From the NCBI GenBank assembly GCA_963724015.1, contig CAVRTM010000022.1, positions 124,001-188,000 of the forward strand: a DNA stretch of 64,000 bases. The letters run 5' to 3'. Origin of the DNA: CAVRTM01 sp963724015 (GTDB lineage Bacteria > Actinomycetota > Actinomycetes > Actinomycetales > Dermatophilaceae). Positions 17,529 to 26,372 of the stretch are shown here, piece after piece. Under the pieces are notes generated by a model. That model worked only from the letters and a program-made list of their open reading frames with translations, searched no databases and had not been told where the DNA came from. The position numbers and the translations under genes are program-made. Positions within the stretch are counted from its first letter, which is position 1. Each line of letters opens with the position of its first letter.

Positions 17529-19297
17529 TGCACGTCATCGCGACCGCCGGCCACGTCGACCACGGCAAGTCCACCCTCGTCCGCGCGCTCACCGGGATGG
17601 AGCCCGACCGGTGGGCCGAGGAGCGGCGCCGCGGGATGACGATCGACCTGGGCTACGCGTGGACGTCCCTCGCGTCCGGCGAGGAGCTGGCGTTCGTGGA
17701 CGTGCCTGGACACCAGCGGTTCATCGGCAACATGCTGGCCGGCCTCGGCCCGGCGCCTGCGGTGATGTTCGTCGTGGCTGCCGACGAGGGGTGGCGTCGG
17801 CAGTCGGCCGAGCACCTTGCTGCGGTGGACGCTCTCGGCCTCGAGCACGGGGTGCTGGCCGTGACCCGCAGCGACCTCGCCGACCCCGGCCCCGCCTCGG
17901 CAGAGGCCCTGGAGCAGCTGGCGACGACGTCGCTGGGCGACGTACGCGCCGTCGCAGTGTCCGGCGCCACGGGCCAGGGGGTGGAAGAGCTGCGTTCTGC
18001 GCTCAGCGATCTCGTCGCGCGGCTGCCCCGGCCCGATCTCGGCGCCCGCATCCGCCTGTGGGTCGACCGGTCCTTCACCATCCAGGGCAGCGGCACCGTC
18101 GTGACCGGCACCCTGGCCGCCGGCACGCTGACCGTGGGCGACGAGCTGGAGCTCGACGGCGCGCGCGTGCGGGTCCGTGGCCTCCAGCAGCTCGGGCAGC
18201 CGCGCGAGCAGGTCTCCGCCGTCGCCCGCGTCGCGGTCAACCTGCGCTCGGTGTCGCGCGAGCAGGTCACCCGCGGCCAGGCGCTGCTCACGCCGGGGCA
18301 GTGGCGTCCCTCGACGCTGCTCGACGTCCGGCTCAACGCCACGGCGACCGACCTGCCCGCCGAGCTGGTGCTGCACCTGGGCTCGGCCTCGGTGCCGGTG
18401 CACGTGCGCCCGCTCGACGCCGGGCACGCGCGGCTCTCCCTGCTGCACCCCCTGCCGGCGCAGCCCGGCGACCGTGCGATCCTGCGCGACCCCGGCCGGC
18501 AGTCGGTCGCCGCCGGTGTTCTGGTCCTCGACGCCGACCCACCACCGCTGCGACGGCGTGGCGCCGCCGCCCGCCGAGCGGATGACCTCGCCTCGCACAC
18601 GGGGCGTCCTGATCTCCAGACCGAGGTACGGCGCCGCGGCGCCGTACGCCGGGCGGACCTCCCGGTCCTCGGACTCGACGCGGACGCCGTCGTCGCTCCC
18701 GGGGTCGAGCAGGTGGGCGAGTGGCTGGTCGACGAGAAGACGTGGGCGCACTGGGTTTCCACCATGGGGCAGGCCGTACGTGAGCACGCGCAGGCCACCC
18801 CGCTGGATCCGGCGATGCCGGTGGAGGCGGCCCGTCGCGCAGTGGGCGTGCCCGACACACGGCTCGTGCTGCCGCTGGCGACCGCCGCCGGTCTCGAGGT
18901 CACCGACGGCCGGGTGCGCCTACCGGGAGGCGGGTTCTCCCTGGGCGCGGCCGAGGCGGGCCTGCAGGAGCTGGAGTCGCGGCTGCGGGAGACCCCGTTC
19001 CTCGCCCCCGAGCGTGACGAGATCAGGGCGTGGGGCCTTGGTCGTCGTGAGCTGGCCGCGGCCGAGAAGGCCGACCGGGTCGTGCGGCTCGCCGACGAGG
19101 TCGTGCTTCTTCCCTCGGCGCCTGCGCTCGCCATGCGCGAGCTGGCCCGGCTGCCGCAGCCGTTCACCCTCAGCGAGGCACGGCAGGCCCTGGGCACCAC
19201 CCGGCGGGTGGCCGTGCCGCTGCTGGAGCACCTGGACCGCCGCGGGTGGACCCGCCGGGTCGATGCCGCCCACCGCACCGTCGTCCGCCCGGGCTGA
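17528..19297 (+). CDS. selB: Selenocysteine-specific elongation factor SelB
   Basis: A 589-aa GTPase that delivers Sec-tRNA to UGA codons at a SECIS hairpin. G1 GHVDHGKST, G3 DVPGHQRF, G4-like TRSD, beta-barrel domains with the SFTIQGSGTVVTGTL motif, and C-terminal winged-helix repeats that bind the SECIS (res ~400-589, ending LEHLDRRGWTRRVD) are visible. It is co-transcribed with selA. Together with tRNA-Sec it shows that the organism decodes UGA as Sec in at least one protein elsewhere. Confidence 0.94.
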   Translation: MHVIATAGHVDHGKSTLVRALTGMEPDRWAEERRRGMTIDLGYAWTSLASGEELAFVDVPGHQRFIGNMLAGLGPAPAVMFVVAADEGWRRQSAEHLAAVDALGLEHGVLAVTRSDLADPGPASAEALEQLATTSLGDVRAVAVSGATGQGVEELRSALSDLVARLPRPDLGARIRLWVDRSFTIQGSGTVVTGTLAAGTLTVGDELELDGARVRVRGLQQLGQPREQVSAVARVAVNLRSVSREQVTRGQALLTPGQWRPSTLLDVRLNATATDLPAELVLHLGSASVPVHVRPLDAGHARLSLLHPLPAQPGDRAILRDPGRQSVAAGVLVLDADPPPLRRRGAAARRADDLASHTGRPDLQTEVRRRGAVRRADLPVLGLDADAVVAPGVEQVGEWLVDEKTWAHWVSTMGQAVREHAQATPLDPAMPVEAARRAVGVPDTRLVLPLATAAGLEVTDGRVRLPGGGFSLGAAEAGLQELESRLRETPFLAPERDEIRAWGLGRRELAAAEKADRVVRLADEVVLLPSAPALAMRELARLPQPFTLSEARQALGTTRRVAVPLLEHLDRRGWTRRVDAAHRTVVRPG

Positions 19298-19311
19298 CGC
19301 GGCCCGTCAGC
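19293..19311. terminator. Hairpin shared by convergent selB and MBL genes
   Basis: A 7-bp perfect stem gctgacg / cgtcagc with a 5-nt centre. The selB stop (19295-19297) lies in the left arm and the stop of the opposite gene (19307-19309) in the right arm. It could act as a compact bidirectional terminator; the stem is short. Confidence 0.35.
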
Positions 19312-20119
19312 GTCGGCCCCCGGCTCTCCAGCGCCACGGCGCGTCGAGGTCCACCGTCTCCCCGCGCGCCGGCGTGCGGACCGGAACTGGCAGACCGGAC
19401 CGTCCGAGCTCGGTCAGGAAGTCCTGCAGCGGCGAGCGGAAGACCCGGTAGTCGTCGTAGTGCACCGGGAGGGCGCGCGCCGGCTGGACACGTCGCAGGA
19501 AGTCCACGCCCTGCTCGGCGTCCATCGTCACGGTGTGGAACAGCACCCGGGTGCCCCCGAGGTGCATCACCGCGAGGTCGAGATCCGGGTGCCGCCGGTG
19601 GATCTCGTCGAGGTGCGTGCCGGTCACGGTGTCGCCGCTGACGTAGAGCCTGCGGCGGACCTCCCCGGCGACACGGTGCTCGAGGACCGACCCCATGACG
19701 GGAGGGAGCAGCGCACCCATGAGGCCGCGGGCGTGGATCGCCGGCACCGACTCCACGGTCAGCGTCTCCTCACCCTTCGTCGTGACCGAGCGCTCCCACG
19801 TGGGCAGCCCCTGCGTCTGGAACCCGTACCGCTTCAGGCGTCGGGCGGCGGCCTCGGTGGTCACGAGCGGGACACGGTGGTCCAGCCCTCGACGCGCGAT
19901 CCGGTCGAAGTGGTCACCGTGCAGGTGGGACAGCAGGATCAGGTCCAGTGGTGGGAGCCCGTCGGGCTGCAGCGAGGGCTCGGTGAGGCGTCGCGACCAC
20001 AGCCCCTTGCCGAGGTAGGCACGCTGGCCGCGGTGCAGGAAGTTGGGGTCGGTGAGGACGGTGAAGCTGCCCAGCCGCAGGATGGTGGTGGCCGTGCCGA
20101 CGAACGTCAACGAGTCCAT
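19307..20119 (-). CDS. MBL-fold metal-dependent hydrolase (UlaG-like)
   Basis: A 270-aa metallo-beta-lactamase-fold protein. The metal motif HLHGDHFD (near res 65), a GDT segment (SGDTVTG) and the late His in PVHYDDY are present. The family hydrolyses phosphodiesters or lactones; the substrate is unknown. It is monocistronic, convergent with selB, and has a near-consensus SigF-like promoter ending 12 bp upstream. Confidence 0.85.
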   Translation of the reverse strand: MDSLTFVGTATTILRLGSFTVLTDPNFLHRGQRAYLGKGLWSRRLTEPSLQPDGLPPLDLILLSHLHGDHFDRIARRGLDHRVPLVTTEAAARRLKRYGFQTQGLPTWERSVTTKGEETLTVESVPAIHARGLMGALLPPVMGSVLEHRVAGEVRRRLYVSGDTVTGTHLDEIHRRHPDLDLAVMHLGGTRVLFHTVTMDAEQGVDFLRRVQPARALPVHYDDYRVFRSPLQDFLTELGRSGLPVPVRTPARGETVDLDAPWRWRAGGRR

Positions 20120-20130
20120 GCCCGTATGGC

Positions 20131-20154
20131 TACCCCTTGTCGGGGCGGGGCAAC
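20131..20154 (-). promoter_or_regulatory. SigF-like promoter (GTTG-N15-GGGTA)
   Basis: On the minus strand GTTG (20154-20151) is followed by 15 bases and GGGTA (20135-20131), one mismatch from GTTT-N15-GGGTA. The start codon at 20119 lies 12 bp beyond, so the leader would be very short. Confidence 0.45.
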
Positions 20155-20184
20155 CGGTGCGCCGGGAGGGCTTCGGCTCATCAC

Positions 20185-20778
20185 TCAGGGCGTGCGGGCA
20201 ACGACCTCGTAGTCGATCGGCTTGCAGACGCCGCCGTTGGACTTCTCGGCCGAACAGGCGGTCAGGCCCACGTGCAGGTCCATCTCGGCTCGCAGGACCA
20301 GGCGGTCTCCGGCAACGGAGGTCGGCGGGTCGATGTGCAGCTCACCCGACGGCTCGCTCCAGACATTCATGAAGATGTTCAGCGTCGTTGAGATGTGGTC
20401 CGGTTCGACGCCGAACGGCGCCAGTCCGGTGCAGAGGTTCTCGAAGCAGCTGGGGTGGTAGGCGCCACCGAGATCGGGGTAGAGCAGGTCGAAGGTCTGC
20501 TGGCTGCAAGGCGTCAGCAGGAAGTCGTGCCGCCCGCAGGTGTCCTCCACGATGGTGGCCATCGGCCGGCTGCGGTTGCTGTAGAGGACGTCGCCGGTGG
20601 AGAAAAAGACCTTGTTGGCGTAGTCGATCGTGCGCCCGTTCGACAGCCACTCGCCGTGGTCCTCGGCGCTGAAGCAGAAGAAGTCACTGACCTGCCCGCC
20701 GTTGGGGTCCACCACGGACAGCGTGTCCCCTGCGGAGAGCAGGAACCCCGTACCCGTTTGCGGCGCAAGGCGATTCAC
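20185..20778 (-). CDS. DUF1989 (urea carboxylase-associated) family protein
   Basis: The 197-aa product matches DUF1989: GGQVSDFFCFS, the SNRSRPMATIVEDTCGRHD segment, CSQQTFDLLYP, and the C-terminal PIDYEV. Members often lie beside urea carboxylase or amino-acid-modifying genes. The conserved Cys/His suggest metal binding; the reaction is not established. GTG 20778 was chosen because it overlaps the upstream stop (GTGA); the longer ATG at 20817 would overlap by 43 bp. It is translationally coupled to the YqcI/YcgG gene. Confidence 0.8.
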   Translation of the reverse strand: MNRLAPQTGTGFLLSAGDTLSVVDPNGGQVSDFFCFSAEDHGEWLSNGRTIDYANKVFFSTGDVLYSNRSRPMATIVEDTCGRHDFLLTPCSQQTFDLLYPDLGGAYHPSCFENLCTGLAPFGVEPDHISTTLNIFMNVWSEPSGELHIDPPTSVAGDRLVLRAEMDLHVGLTACSAEKSNGGVCKPIDYEVVARTP

Positions 20779-21473
20779 GAGTGCTCCTGAGGGTTCGGGG
20801 AGAACGGCGCCTGCCATGCGGGACCCACGTGGCGACCGGAGTACTGCCGCGCCTCGGAGGTGTCGCCGTGGTCGGCCACCATCGGGTTGATGCTGCCTTG
20901 CAGCTGCTCGTCGCGCTCACGGATCTTGTCGCGCATCCGTGGGAACCGCCCCGAGGCCCGCAGCGCCTCGAACTGCTCGTGCAGGTTGAACACCAGTGTC
21001 GGAGTGGGCGTCCGACGCGCGTCGCGCGACGCCGCGGGGTGCAGCCCGACGATGAAGTACGCCGTACCGCCGGCGCTGAAGGCGAAGTGCTGGTCGCTGG
21101 GATCGGCCGACACCTCGGCGTTCCAGGTGTCGTCGTCCACGGAGTGGATCTGCTCGAGCTGCGACCACAGCAGTCGCTCGAAGTGGCGCTCATCGATCAC
21201 CGCCGGTCCGCGGAACGTCGCGACGAAGGACGCGAACCCCTCCTCCGGATCGGTCTCTGCGGCAAAGGTTCTCAGGTCGGCGAGCAGCTGCTCCGCGACG
21301 CCGTCGCCGGCCAGCTCGTCGTAGACCTGCACCGTGGCGCGGTCACGCTGGAACACCGACCGCGCGCCGAGGCACGGGTACTCGGGATGCGCCACCATCT
21401 GTGACAGCGCCGAGGCGAGCCGTTGCCGTGTCGCCGTGTCGGGTTCGGGGATCTCGGGAGCCAGCTGGGACAC
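20775..21473 (-). CDS. YqcI/YcgG family heme-dependent N-hydroxylase-like protein
   Basis: A 232-aa protein of the YqcI/YcgG family, shown by YPCLGARSVFQRD near the N-terminus, the DPSDQHFAFSAGG segment, FIVGLHPAASRDARR with its probable heme-ligand His, and LVFNLHEQFEALR. A characterised member (GntA of guanitoxin biosynthesis) is a heme-dependent N-hydroxylase of a guanidino amino acid. The substrate here is unknown. It is the first gene of a two-gene unit with the DUF1989 gene. Confidence 0.8.
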   Translation of the reverse strand: MSQLAPEIPEPDTATRQRLASALSQMVAHPEYPCLGARSVFQRDRATVQVYDELAGDGVAEQLLADLRTFAAETDPEEGFASFVATFRGPAVIDERHFERLLWSQLEQIHSVDDDTWNAEVSADPSDQHFAFSAGGTAYFIVGLHPAASRDARRTPTPTLVFNLHEQFEALRASGRFPRMRDKIRERDEQLQGSINPMVADHGDTSEARQYSGRHVGPAWQAPFSPNPQEHS

Positions 21474-21579
21474 CGGACCTCCTGGTTCAAGCCTGCTGCG
21501 GACGGGACTGGCTCAATGCCCCGCGGCGGCCGGTTTCATGCGCCACGGGGCATCCGGGGTGGCCGACGTCACGTCGAGG

Positions 21580-22539
21580 TCAGTGGCCTGCCCGCACCGC
21601 AGGCAGGACCTCCTTGCCGTACGCCTGGATCATGTCCTTGTAGTGCGGCCCCATGTTGGCGACGAAGATCTCGTCGAAGCCCGCCTCGATGAACGGTGTG
21701 AACGCCTCGACGTGCATCTGGAGGTCGGGGCCGCACGGCGCCGACTCGGCGATCATGTCCGGGGTCACGAGCGAGGATGCCTGCTCGAAGTGCTTGGGCG
21801 ACGGCAGCACCTGGGACAGCTCTCCGGGCAGGCCCGAGTTCGGCCAGAGGCGGTGGGCGTGGCCGACGGCCTCCTCCCGGGAGGATGCCCAGGCCACCTT
21901 GAACCCGACCTGGCCCGGGGCGCTTCCCCCCTTGGCCTTCCGGAACTGCGCCAGGCTCTCCGCGTCGGGCTGCGTCGTCATGAAGCCGTCGGCGATCCGC
22001 GTCGCCACCCCGAGCGCCTTGGGGCCGAAGGCGGACATGAAGATCTGCGGCGGCTCCTCGGGCAGGGTGTAGAGGCGTGCGGTGTCCACGGAGTAGTGCT
22101 GTCCCTCGTGCGACACCGTCTCGCCGGTCCACAGTGCGCGGATGATCTCGACGGCCTCCTCGAGCTGCTCGAACCGCAGGTCCGCGTGCGGCCAGCGGTC
22201 CCCGAGGATGTGCTCGTTCAACGCCTCGCCGGTGCCGAGGCCCAGCGTGAACCTGCCATCCAGGAGCACCGCCGAGGTGGCGGCGGCCTGGGCGATGACC
22301 GCAGGGTGGATGCGCGTCGTCGGGCAGGTGACGGCAGTCGTGACGGGAAGGTCGCAGACCTGCGAGATGGCCCCGATCATCGACCACACGAGCGGGCTCT
22401 GGCCCTGCTCGTCGTTCCACGGGTGGTAGTGGTCGCTGATCCAGAGGCTCTCGAACCCCGCCTCGGCGGCGAGCCGGGCCTGCTCGATGAGCTCCTTCGG
22501 TGAGTACTCCTCGCAGGAGAGAAAATAGCCGATGCGCAT
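21580..22539 (-). CDS. F420-dependent LLM-class oxidoreductase (TIGR03557 type)
   Basis: A 319-aa luciferase-like TIM barrel: MRIGYFLSCEEYSP, SLWISDHYHPWNDEQGQSP, TCPTTRIHPAVIAQAAAT, GRFTLGLGTGEALNEH. These are typical of F420-dependent glucose-6-phosphate dehydrogenase-like LLM proteins. ATG 22539 is the conserved start; the reading frame extends upstream without homology. A second member of the same subfamily is at 30503-31468. Confidence 0.87.
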   Translation of the reverse strand: MRIGYFLSCEEYSPKELIEQARLAAEAGFESLWISDHYHPWNDEQGQSPLVWSMIGAISQVCDLPVTTAVTCPTTRIHPAVIAQAAATSAVLLDGRFTLGLGTGEALNEHILGDRWPHADLRFEQLEEAVEIIRALWTGETVSHEGQHYSVDTARLYTLPEEPPQIFMSAFGPKALGVATRIADGFMTTQPDAESLAQFRKAKGGSAPGQVGFKVAWASSREEAVGHAHRLWPNSGLPGELSQVLPSPKHFEQASSLVTPDMIAESAPCGPDLQMHVEAFTPFIEAGFDEIFVANMGPHYKDMIQAYGKEVLPAVRAGH

Positions 22540-22903
22540 TCGCGGGACTCCTGTCCGGTCGGTGATGTCGACTCCTTCCTTTCCCCCTTCGCCGCAGGCC
22601 AATCAGGGCGTACGACGTCGCGGCCGCCGCCGCCGCCCACGCCGGAGTGGCTGGTCGACGCCTCGCCACGACGTGGCCGCTGACGTCGCCCCGGTTCGCC
22701 TGCCGGTGCACCACTGGTGGCGCGCTCACCGGCGCGAGGTTGGGCGGGGTGGAGGTGGGTAAGAGCCGGTGCAGGTGAGGTCAGCTCCCGGGAGCCGATC
22801 GAGCCAGGCGCCGGCGCTTCAGAAACGAGGCGCCGGCGCCGACCCGCCACGGCAACGGCCGGCTCGGCGGCCGCGCACCCCGAGCCGCGCACCCCGAGCC
22901 GCG
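22540..22903. other. 364-bp gene-free spacer
   Basis: No coding signal fits here. It holds the hairpin at 22807-22840 and two copies of a 14-bp direct repeat (ccgcgcaccccgag, near 22870-22900). The left part should hold the LLM gene promoter, but I see no clear boxes. Confidence 0.5.
22807..22840. terminator. Terminator downstream of the sigma factor gene
   Basis: Perfect 11-bp stem ggcgccggcgc / gcgccggcgcc around a 12-nt loop, 64 bp beyond the stop of the minus-strand sigma gene. Confidence 0.6.
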
Positions 22904-23782
22904 TCAGGCACTGCGCCGACGGCGACCTCGCGGTGGGTCCGGCTGCGTGGCATCGGCAGCGCGCGGCCACGCGGAGGCCGGCACCTCGTCCTGGAGCCGC
23001 GCGCGCAGCTCCGCGAAGACCCTCGCCAGAGTCCGCGACACCTGCATCTGGCTCACCCCGAGCCGGGCGCCGATCTGCTCCTGGGTCATGTCGAGGTCGA
23101 AGCGCAGGCTGAGGATCAGCCGCTCACGCTCGCTGAGCGTGGCCAGCGTGCTGCGCAGGGCCGAGCTCGTGTCGATGTGGTCGAAGTAGTCGCAGGGGTC
23201 GGCGATGGTCTCGCCGATCGTCCCCTCGTCGGCGCCACGGACGGGCGCATCGAGGGAGAGCGCGGAGAAGCCCTCTTCTGCCACCAAGGCCCTGTTGACC
23301 ACCTCAGGCTCCATGTCGGTGACGTCGGCGAGCTGGTCGGTCGTCGGTGCGGACCCCAGCTGCTGCGCGAGCTCGGTCTGCGCGGCGCGGACGGCCAGCA
23401 CCGCCTCCTGGAGACCGCGGGGCGGGCGAACCGACCAGGTGGAGTCGCGGAAGTAGCGCTTGACCTCCCCCGCCACCGTGGGGAACGCGTAGGCAGAGAA
23501 GGACGGACCGCGGCCGGGACGGTAGCGCCGGGCGGCCTTGGTCAGGCCGAGGAGGGCGACCTGCTCCAGGTCCTCCATCTCGACCCCGGGGCGGTGGTAG
23601 CGGTGAGCGACACCGAGGGCGATCTCGCGGTTGAGCACGACGACGTCATTGATCAGCTCGATGCGGCGCTGCGGACAGGCCTCCGCCGACGCCAGCGCGA
23701 GAAGGCGCTCCGTCTCGTCGTGGCGGGCTTGCTGCGCTTCGCGTCGGGGGCCGGTCATCGCCGGGGACATCAGGGGCGACAT
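22904..23782 (-). CDS. SigB/SigF/SigG-type RNA polymerase sigma factor
   Basis: A 292-aa group 3 sigma factor with region 2 (NREIALGVAHRYHRPGVE, DLEQVALLGLTKAARRY, FSAYAFPTVAGEVKRYFRD), region 3 (SVRPPRGLQE) and region 4 helix-turn-helix (LSLRFDLDMTQEQIGARL, then SQMQVSRTLARV). The family controls general stress genes through GTTT/GGGTA promoters, and several such promoters lie in this window. ATG 23782 has GGAG just upstream. No anti-sigma partner gene (RsbW/RsbV type) is adjacent. It is divergent from the PAS-ANTAR gene. Confidence 0.9.
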   Translation of the reverse strand: MSPLMSPAMTGPRREAQQARHDETERLLALASAEACPQRRIELINDVVVLNREIALGVAHRYHRPGVEMEDLEQVALLGLTKAARRYRPGRGPSFSAYAFPTVAGEVKRYFRDSTWSVRPPRGLQEAVLAVRAAQTELAQQLGSAPTTDQLADVTDMEPEVVNRALVAEEGFSALSLDAPVRGADEGTIGETIADPCDYFDHIDTSSALRSTLATLSERERLILSLRFDLDMTQEQIGARLGVSQMQVSRTLARVFAELRARLQDEVPASAWPRAADATQPDPPRGRRRRSA

Positions 23783-24070
23783 GGCGTCTCCTCTGTCAGG
23801 GGGACGCCAGCCACTGTGCTGAAGCCGGCACTGCCAGCAAAGCATGAGAACGACCATCGGACAAGCCCTGCCATCGAGGGGAAACCGATGTCCGACACGC
23901 CAACCGGGAGACTCAGCAGGAGGCGGCAGATCGGCAGGTGCTAATCCCCACCGGAGCAAACCGGTCGGCCTAACCTGTGAACGCTTGGGCAGTCAGACGG
24001 GGCCAGCCAGCAGGTCACCCCTGCGGCACGAGGTGCCCCGCCCGAACGTACGGCGGAAGAGAGCCTGCGC

Positions 24071-24826
24071 ATGAACAGCGAGCCGTCGCAGCGGTGTCGG
24101 CCGGTGGTGGAGGGCACGCCAGGAGGCGGACCTGCGGTGGGGGTCGCGGTCGCTCGTGCCGTCGCGGGCGGCGAGGGCGCTCCGGTGGGGTGCTTCCGCT
24201 ACGACGTGGCAGCGGGCTCCTGGTCGATGTCGGGGGCCTTGTTCGCCCTCTACGGTCTCGACGGCAGCGACGTGGTGCCCACCGCCGACCTGCTGCGGTC
24301 CCACCAGGTGGACGGCGACGGGCTCTGGACGGGCGGGGACCTCGTCCGGGCCCTGGGCCGGGACGGCCTGTTCTCCCGGCGGCACCGCATCCGTGACGCC
24401 AGGGGGATGGTGCGCACCCTCGTGTCGGTCGGGCAGGGCCAGCGTGACGAGCACGGGAAGGTGGTCTCGGTCCAGGGGTATGTGGTCGACGTCAGCGCAG
24501 TGGTGCGCAGCACCATCGCGCGGGAGACGACGGAGGCGGTGGAGCGGTCAGCGCTCACCCGTGCCGTGATCGAGCAGGCCAAAGGTGTGGTGATGGCGAC
24601 CCGCCGTACCTCGGCGGCGGACGCCTTCGAGCTGCTGCGCTGGTACTCCCAGCACGCCAACCTCAAGCTGCGCGACCTGGCGACCATGATCGCCGAGCAG
24701 GTGCCCGGGTCCGCGCCGGACGGCCCCGAGGGAGCGCTGGACCGGTTGCTGGAGGACGTGCTCCGCCGTGGCACCCCGAGTCGCCCGGGCCGCGTGGGGC
24801 CGGCCACAGACGGTCGCGACCTGTGA
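24071..24826 (+). CDS. PAS and ANTAR domain regulator
   Basis: A 251-aa protein. The PAS-like sensor (res ~35-145) has GCFRYDVAAGSWSMS, LFALYGLDG and VVSVQGYVVDVSA. The ANTAR RNA-binding domain follows (res ~165-220), with ALTRAVIEQAKGVVMATRRTS and AFELLRWYSQHANLKLRDLA. ANTAR proteins bind paired hairpins in nascent RNA to block termination. It is divergent from the sigma factor; the 288 bp between them must hold both promoters. The signal sensed is unknown. Confidence 0.85.
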   Translation: MNSEPSQRCRPVVEGTPGGGPAVGVAVARAVAGGEGAPVGCFRYDVAAGSWSMSGALFALYGLDGSDVVPTADLLRSHQVDGDGLWTGGDLVRALGRDGLFSRRHRIRDARGMVRTLVSVGQGQRDEHGKVVSVQGYVVDVSAVVRSTIARETTEAVERSALTRAVIEQAKGVVMATRRTSAADAFELLRWYSQHANLKLRDLATMIAEQVPGSAPDGPEGALDRLLEDVLRRGTPSRPGRVGPATDGRDL

Positions 24827-24911
24827 GCGCGCCGCCCGCCGAAGCCACCCGTGGCCTGCAGGGTTGACGGCAGCAGGCAGGACGGTGGCGGGATGACGGC
24901 GTGCAGAGAGG

Positions 24912-26066
24912 TCAGCTCCTCATCGGGCCGTTCTGCTGCCGCGATGGCTCCCCCGCGTCGGTGAGGACGGCGAAGCAGCGCGTCATCGTGAGGACGACGA
25001 CGCTCGCGGCGAGCCGGCTGTCCCGGTCGGGGAACGAAGCGCGGTCGTACTCCGCCGTCACGCGATCCATCGCCGCCGTGCCGCGGGTCGAGAGGGGGCC
25101 CGGGACCGGCGAGGACTCCACGATCTCCGCCAGGACGCGCAGGCCGTCGACGACCGGGCCGGCGAGCTCCGTGCACCGTGCCAGGTGAGGACGGCGCTCC
25201 TCCGACATGACCAGGCCCACCTCCTCGACCATGTGCACCACCTGCTCCAGGGACAGCGGCGTCCGCCGGGCCGACTCCAGCGTGTCCGCCCAGCGCCGCG
25301 ACCGCGGGTTCTTCTGGGCGGCGCGGTCGGCCTGACGAGCGGCAGCACGCATCTGCTCGCGCGAGCTCTCCAGCTCCTCCAGCTCATGGCGCCAGTCCCG
25401 GGCGTCCGGGGCCGTCTCCCGCGACCGCGACTGCTCCAGCAGGTCGGCCATGGACCGGAGCTCGTCGGCCACGCGGACCCGCACCTGGCCGACCGTGCGG
25501 CGGACGTCGTACAGCGACAGTGGCGGCAGCACTGCCACGTTCACCGCCAGGCCCAGCACCGCGCCCAGCGCGATCTGGCCGAGGTAGCCCGCGGCGTACG
25601 TCTCTGTCTGAGCGCCGCCGAGGACGAGGACGAACAGCCCGACGACGGGCACCCAGCTGCGCTGCTCGCCCAGCCACCCCCAGCCACCCAGGGCGATGCC
25701 GGCCGCCACGACCAGACCCACGGTCAGCGCGTTCGGCCACGCGACCCACTGCAGGGTCATGGCGACGGCGATCCCGAGCGCGATGGCCACCATGGCCCGT
25801 GCTGCCTCCTGCAGCGAGTCCGTCACCGCCGGGTAGATCACCGAGATGGCCCCCAGCGGCGCGTAGTACGCGTAGTCGCCGAGGGACCCGGGGACCGACG
25901 AGCCGACCTGCCAGGCCAGCGCCGCGGCCAAGGAGGACTTCAGCACGAGCTGCAGCCGCGGACGGCGCAGCTCGTGCAGGAGCCGCTCCCGGCGCCTGCC
26001 GGCGGGGGTCCGGGGGTCCGTGTGGCTGTGGCCGCGGGTGCGGCCCGTCATCGTGGGCGGGGGCAT
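24912..26066 (-). CDS. FUSC-family membrane transporter
   Basis: A 384-aa protein. After a basic cytoplasmic N-terminus there are about five to six hydrophobic segments (res ~40-180; SSLAAALAWQVGSSVPG, GLVVAAGIALGGWGWLG, WVPVVGLFVLVLGG). A cytoplasmic helical region with coiled-coil character follows (res ~185-350). It matches the fusaric-acid-resistance/aromatic acid exporter group. The substrate is unknown; it stands alone. Confidence 0.78.
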   Translation of the reverse strand: MPPPTMTGRTRGHSHTDPRTPAGRRRERLLHELRRPRLQLVLKSSLAAALAWQVGSSVPGSLGDYAYYAPLGAISVIYPAVTDSLQEAARAMVAIALGIAVAMTLQWVAWPNALTVGLVVAAGIALGGWGWLGEQRSWVPVVGLFVLVLGGAQTETYAAGYLGQIALGAVLGLAVNVAVLPPLSLYDVRRTVGQVRVRVADELRSMADLLEQSRSRETAPDARDWRHELEELESSREQMRAAARQADRAAQKNPRSRRWADTLESARRTPLSLEQVVHMVEEVGLVMSEERRPHLARCTELAGPVVDGLRVLAEIVESSPVPGPLSTRGTAAMDRVTAEYDRASFPDRDSRLAASVVVLTMTRCFAVLTDAGEPSRQQNGPMRS

Positions 26067-26290
26067 GGGGACTCCTCGTGGAACGGGGTGCTGCAGGCGC
26101 GCGGCGCCCGGCAGCTGCGGCGCGGCGAGGAACCCCGGGGGCCCCCGCCCCCGCTGAACGACGGCCGACCATACCCGCAGGCAGCGGCGGACGACGAACG
26201 CCGGCCCGTACCGCTCCCAACCACAGCAACGAGGGCAGCTCAGCCTGGGGCGAGGGCCTCGGGTTCAGTCCGCCCCGCCTGGACGAGTCC

Positions 26291-26372
26291 AGCCAGGCGG
26301 GCGGTGCGTCAGCCCAGGCGGGCGGTGCGTCAGCCCTGGCGGGCGGTGGGTCAGCCCTGGCGGGCGGTGGTG
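26291..26372. repeat. Four tandem copies of a 20-21 bp unit
   Basis: Units built on aggcgggcggtgcgtcagcc are repeated four times, the last two slightly diverged (ccctgg for cccagg, gggtc for gcgtc). The array overlaps the 3' end and stop codon (26351-26353) of the permease gene, and each unit carries a copy of the stop triplet on the minus strand. Confidence 0.85.

Noticed and set aside
23930..23965. SigF-like autoregulatory promoter before the sigma gene
   Set aside because: A minus-strand GTTT is followed by GGGAT after only nine bases; the spacing is wrong.
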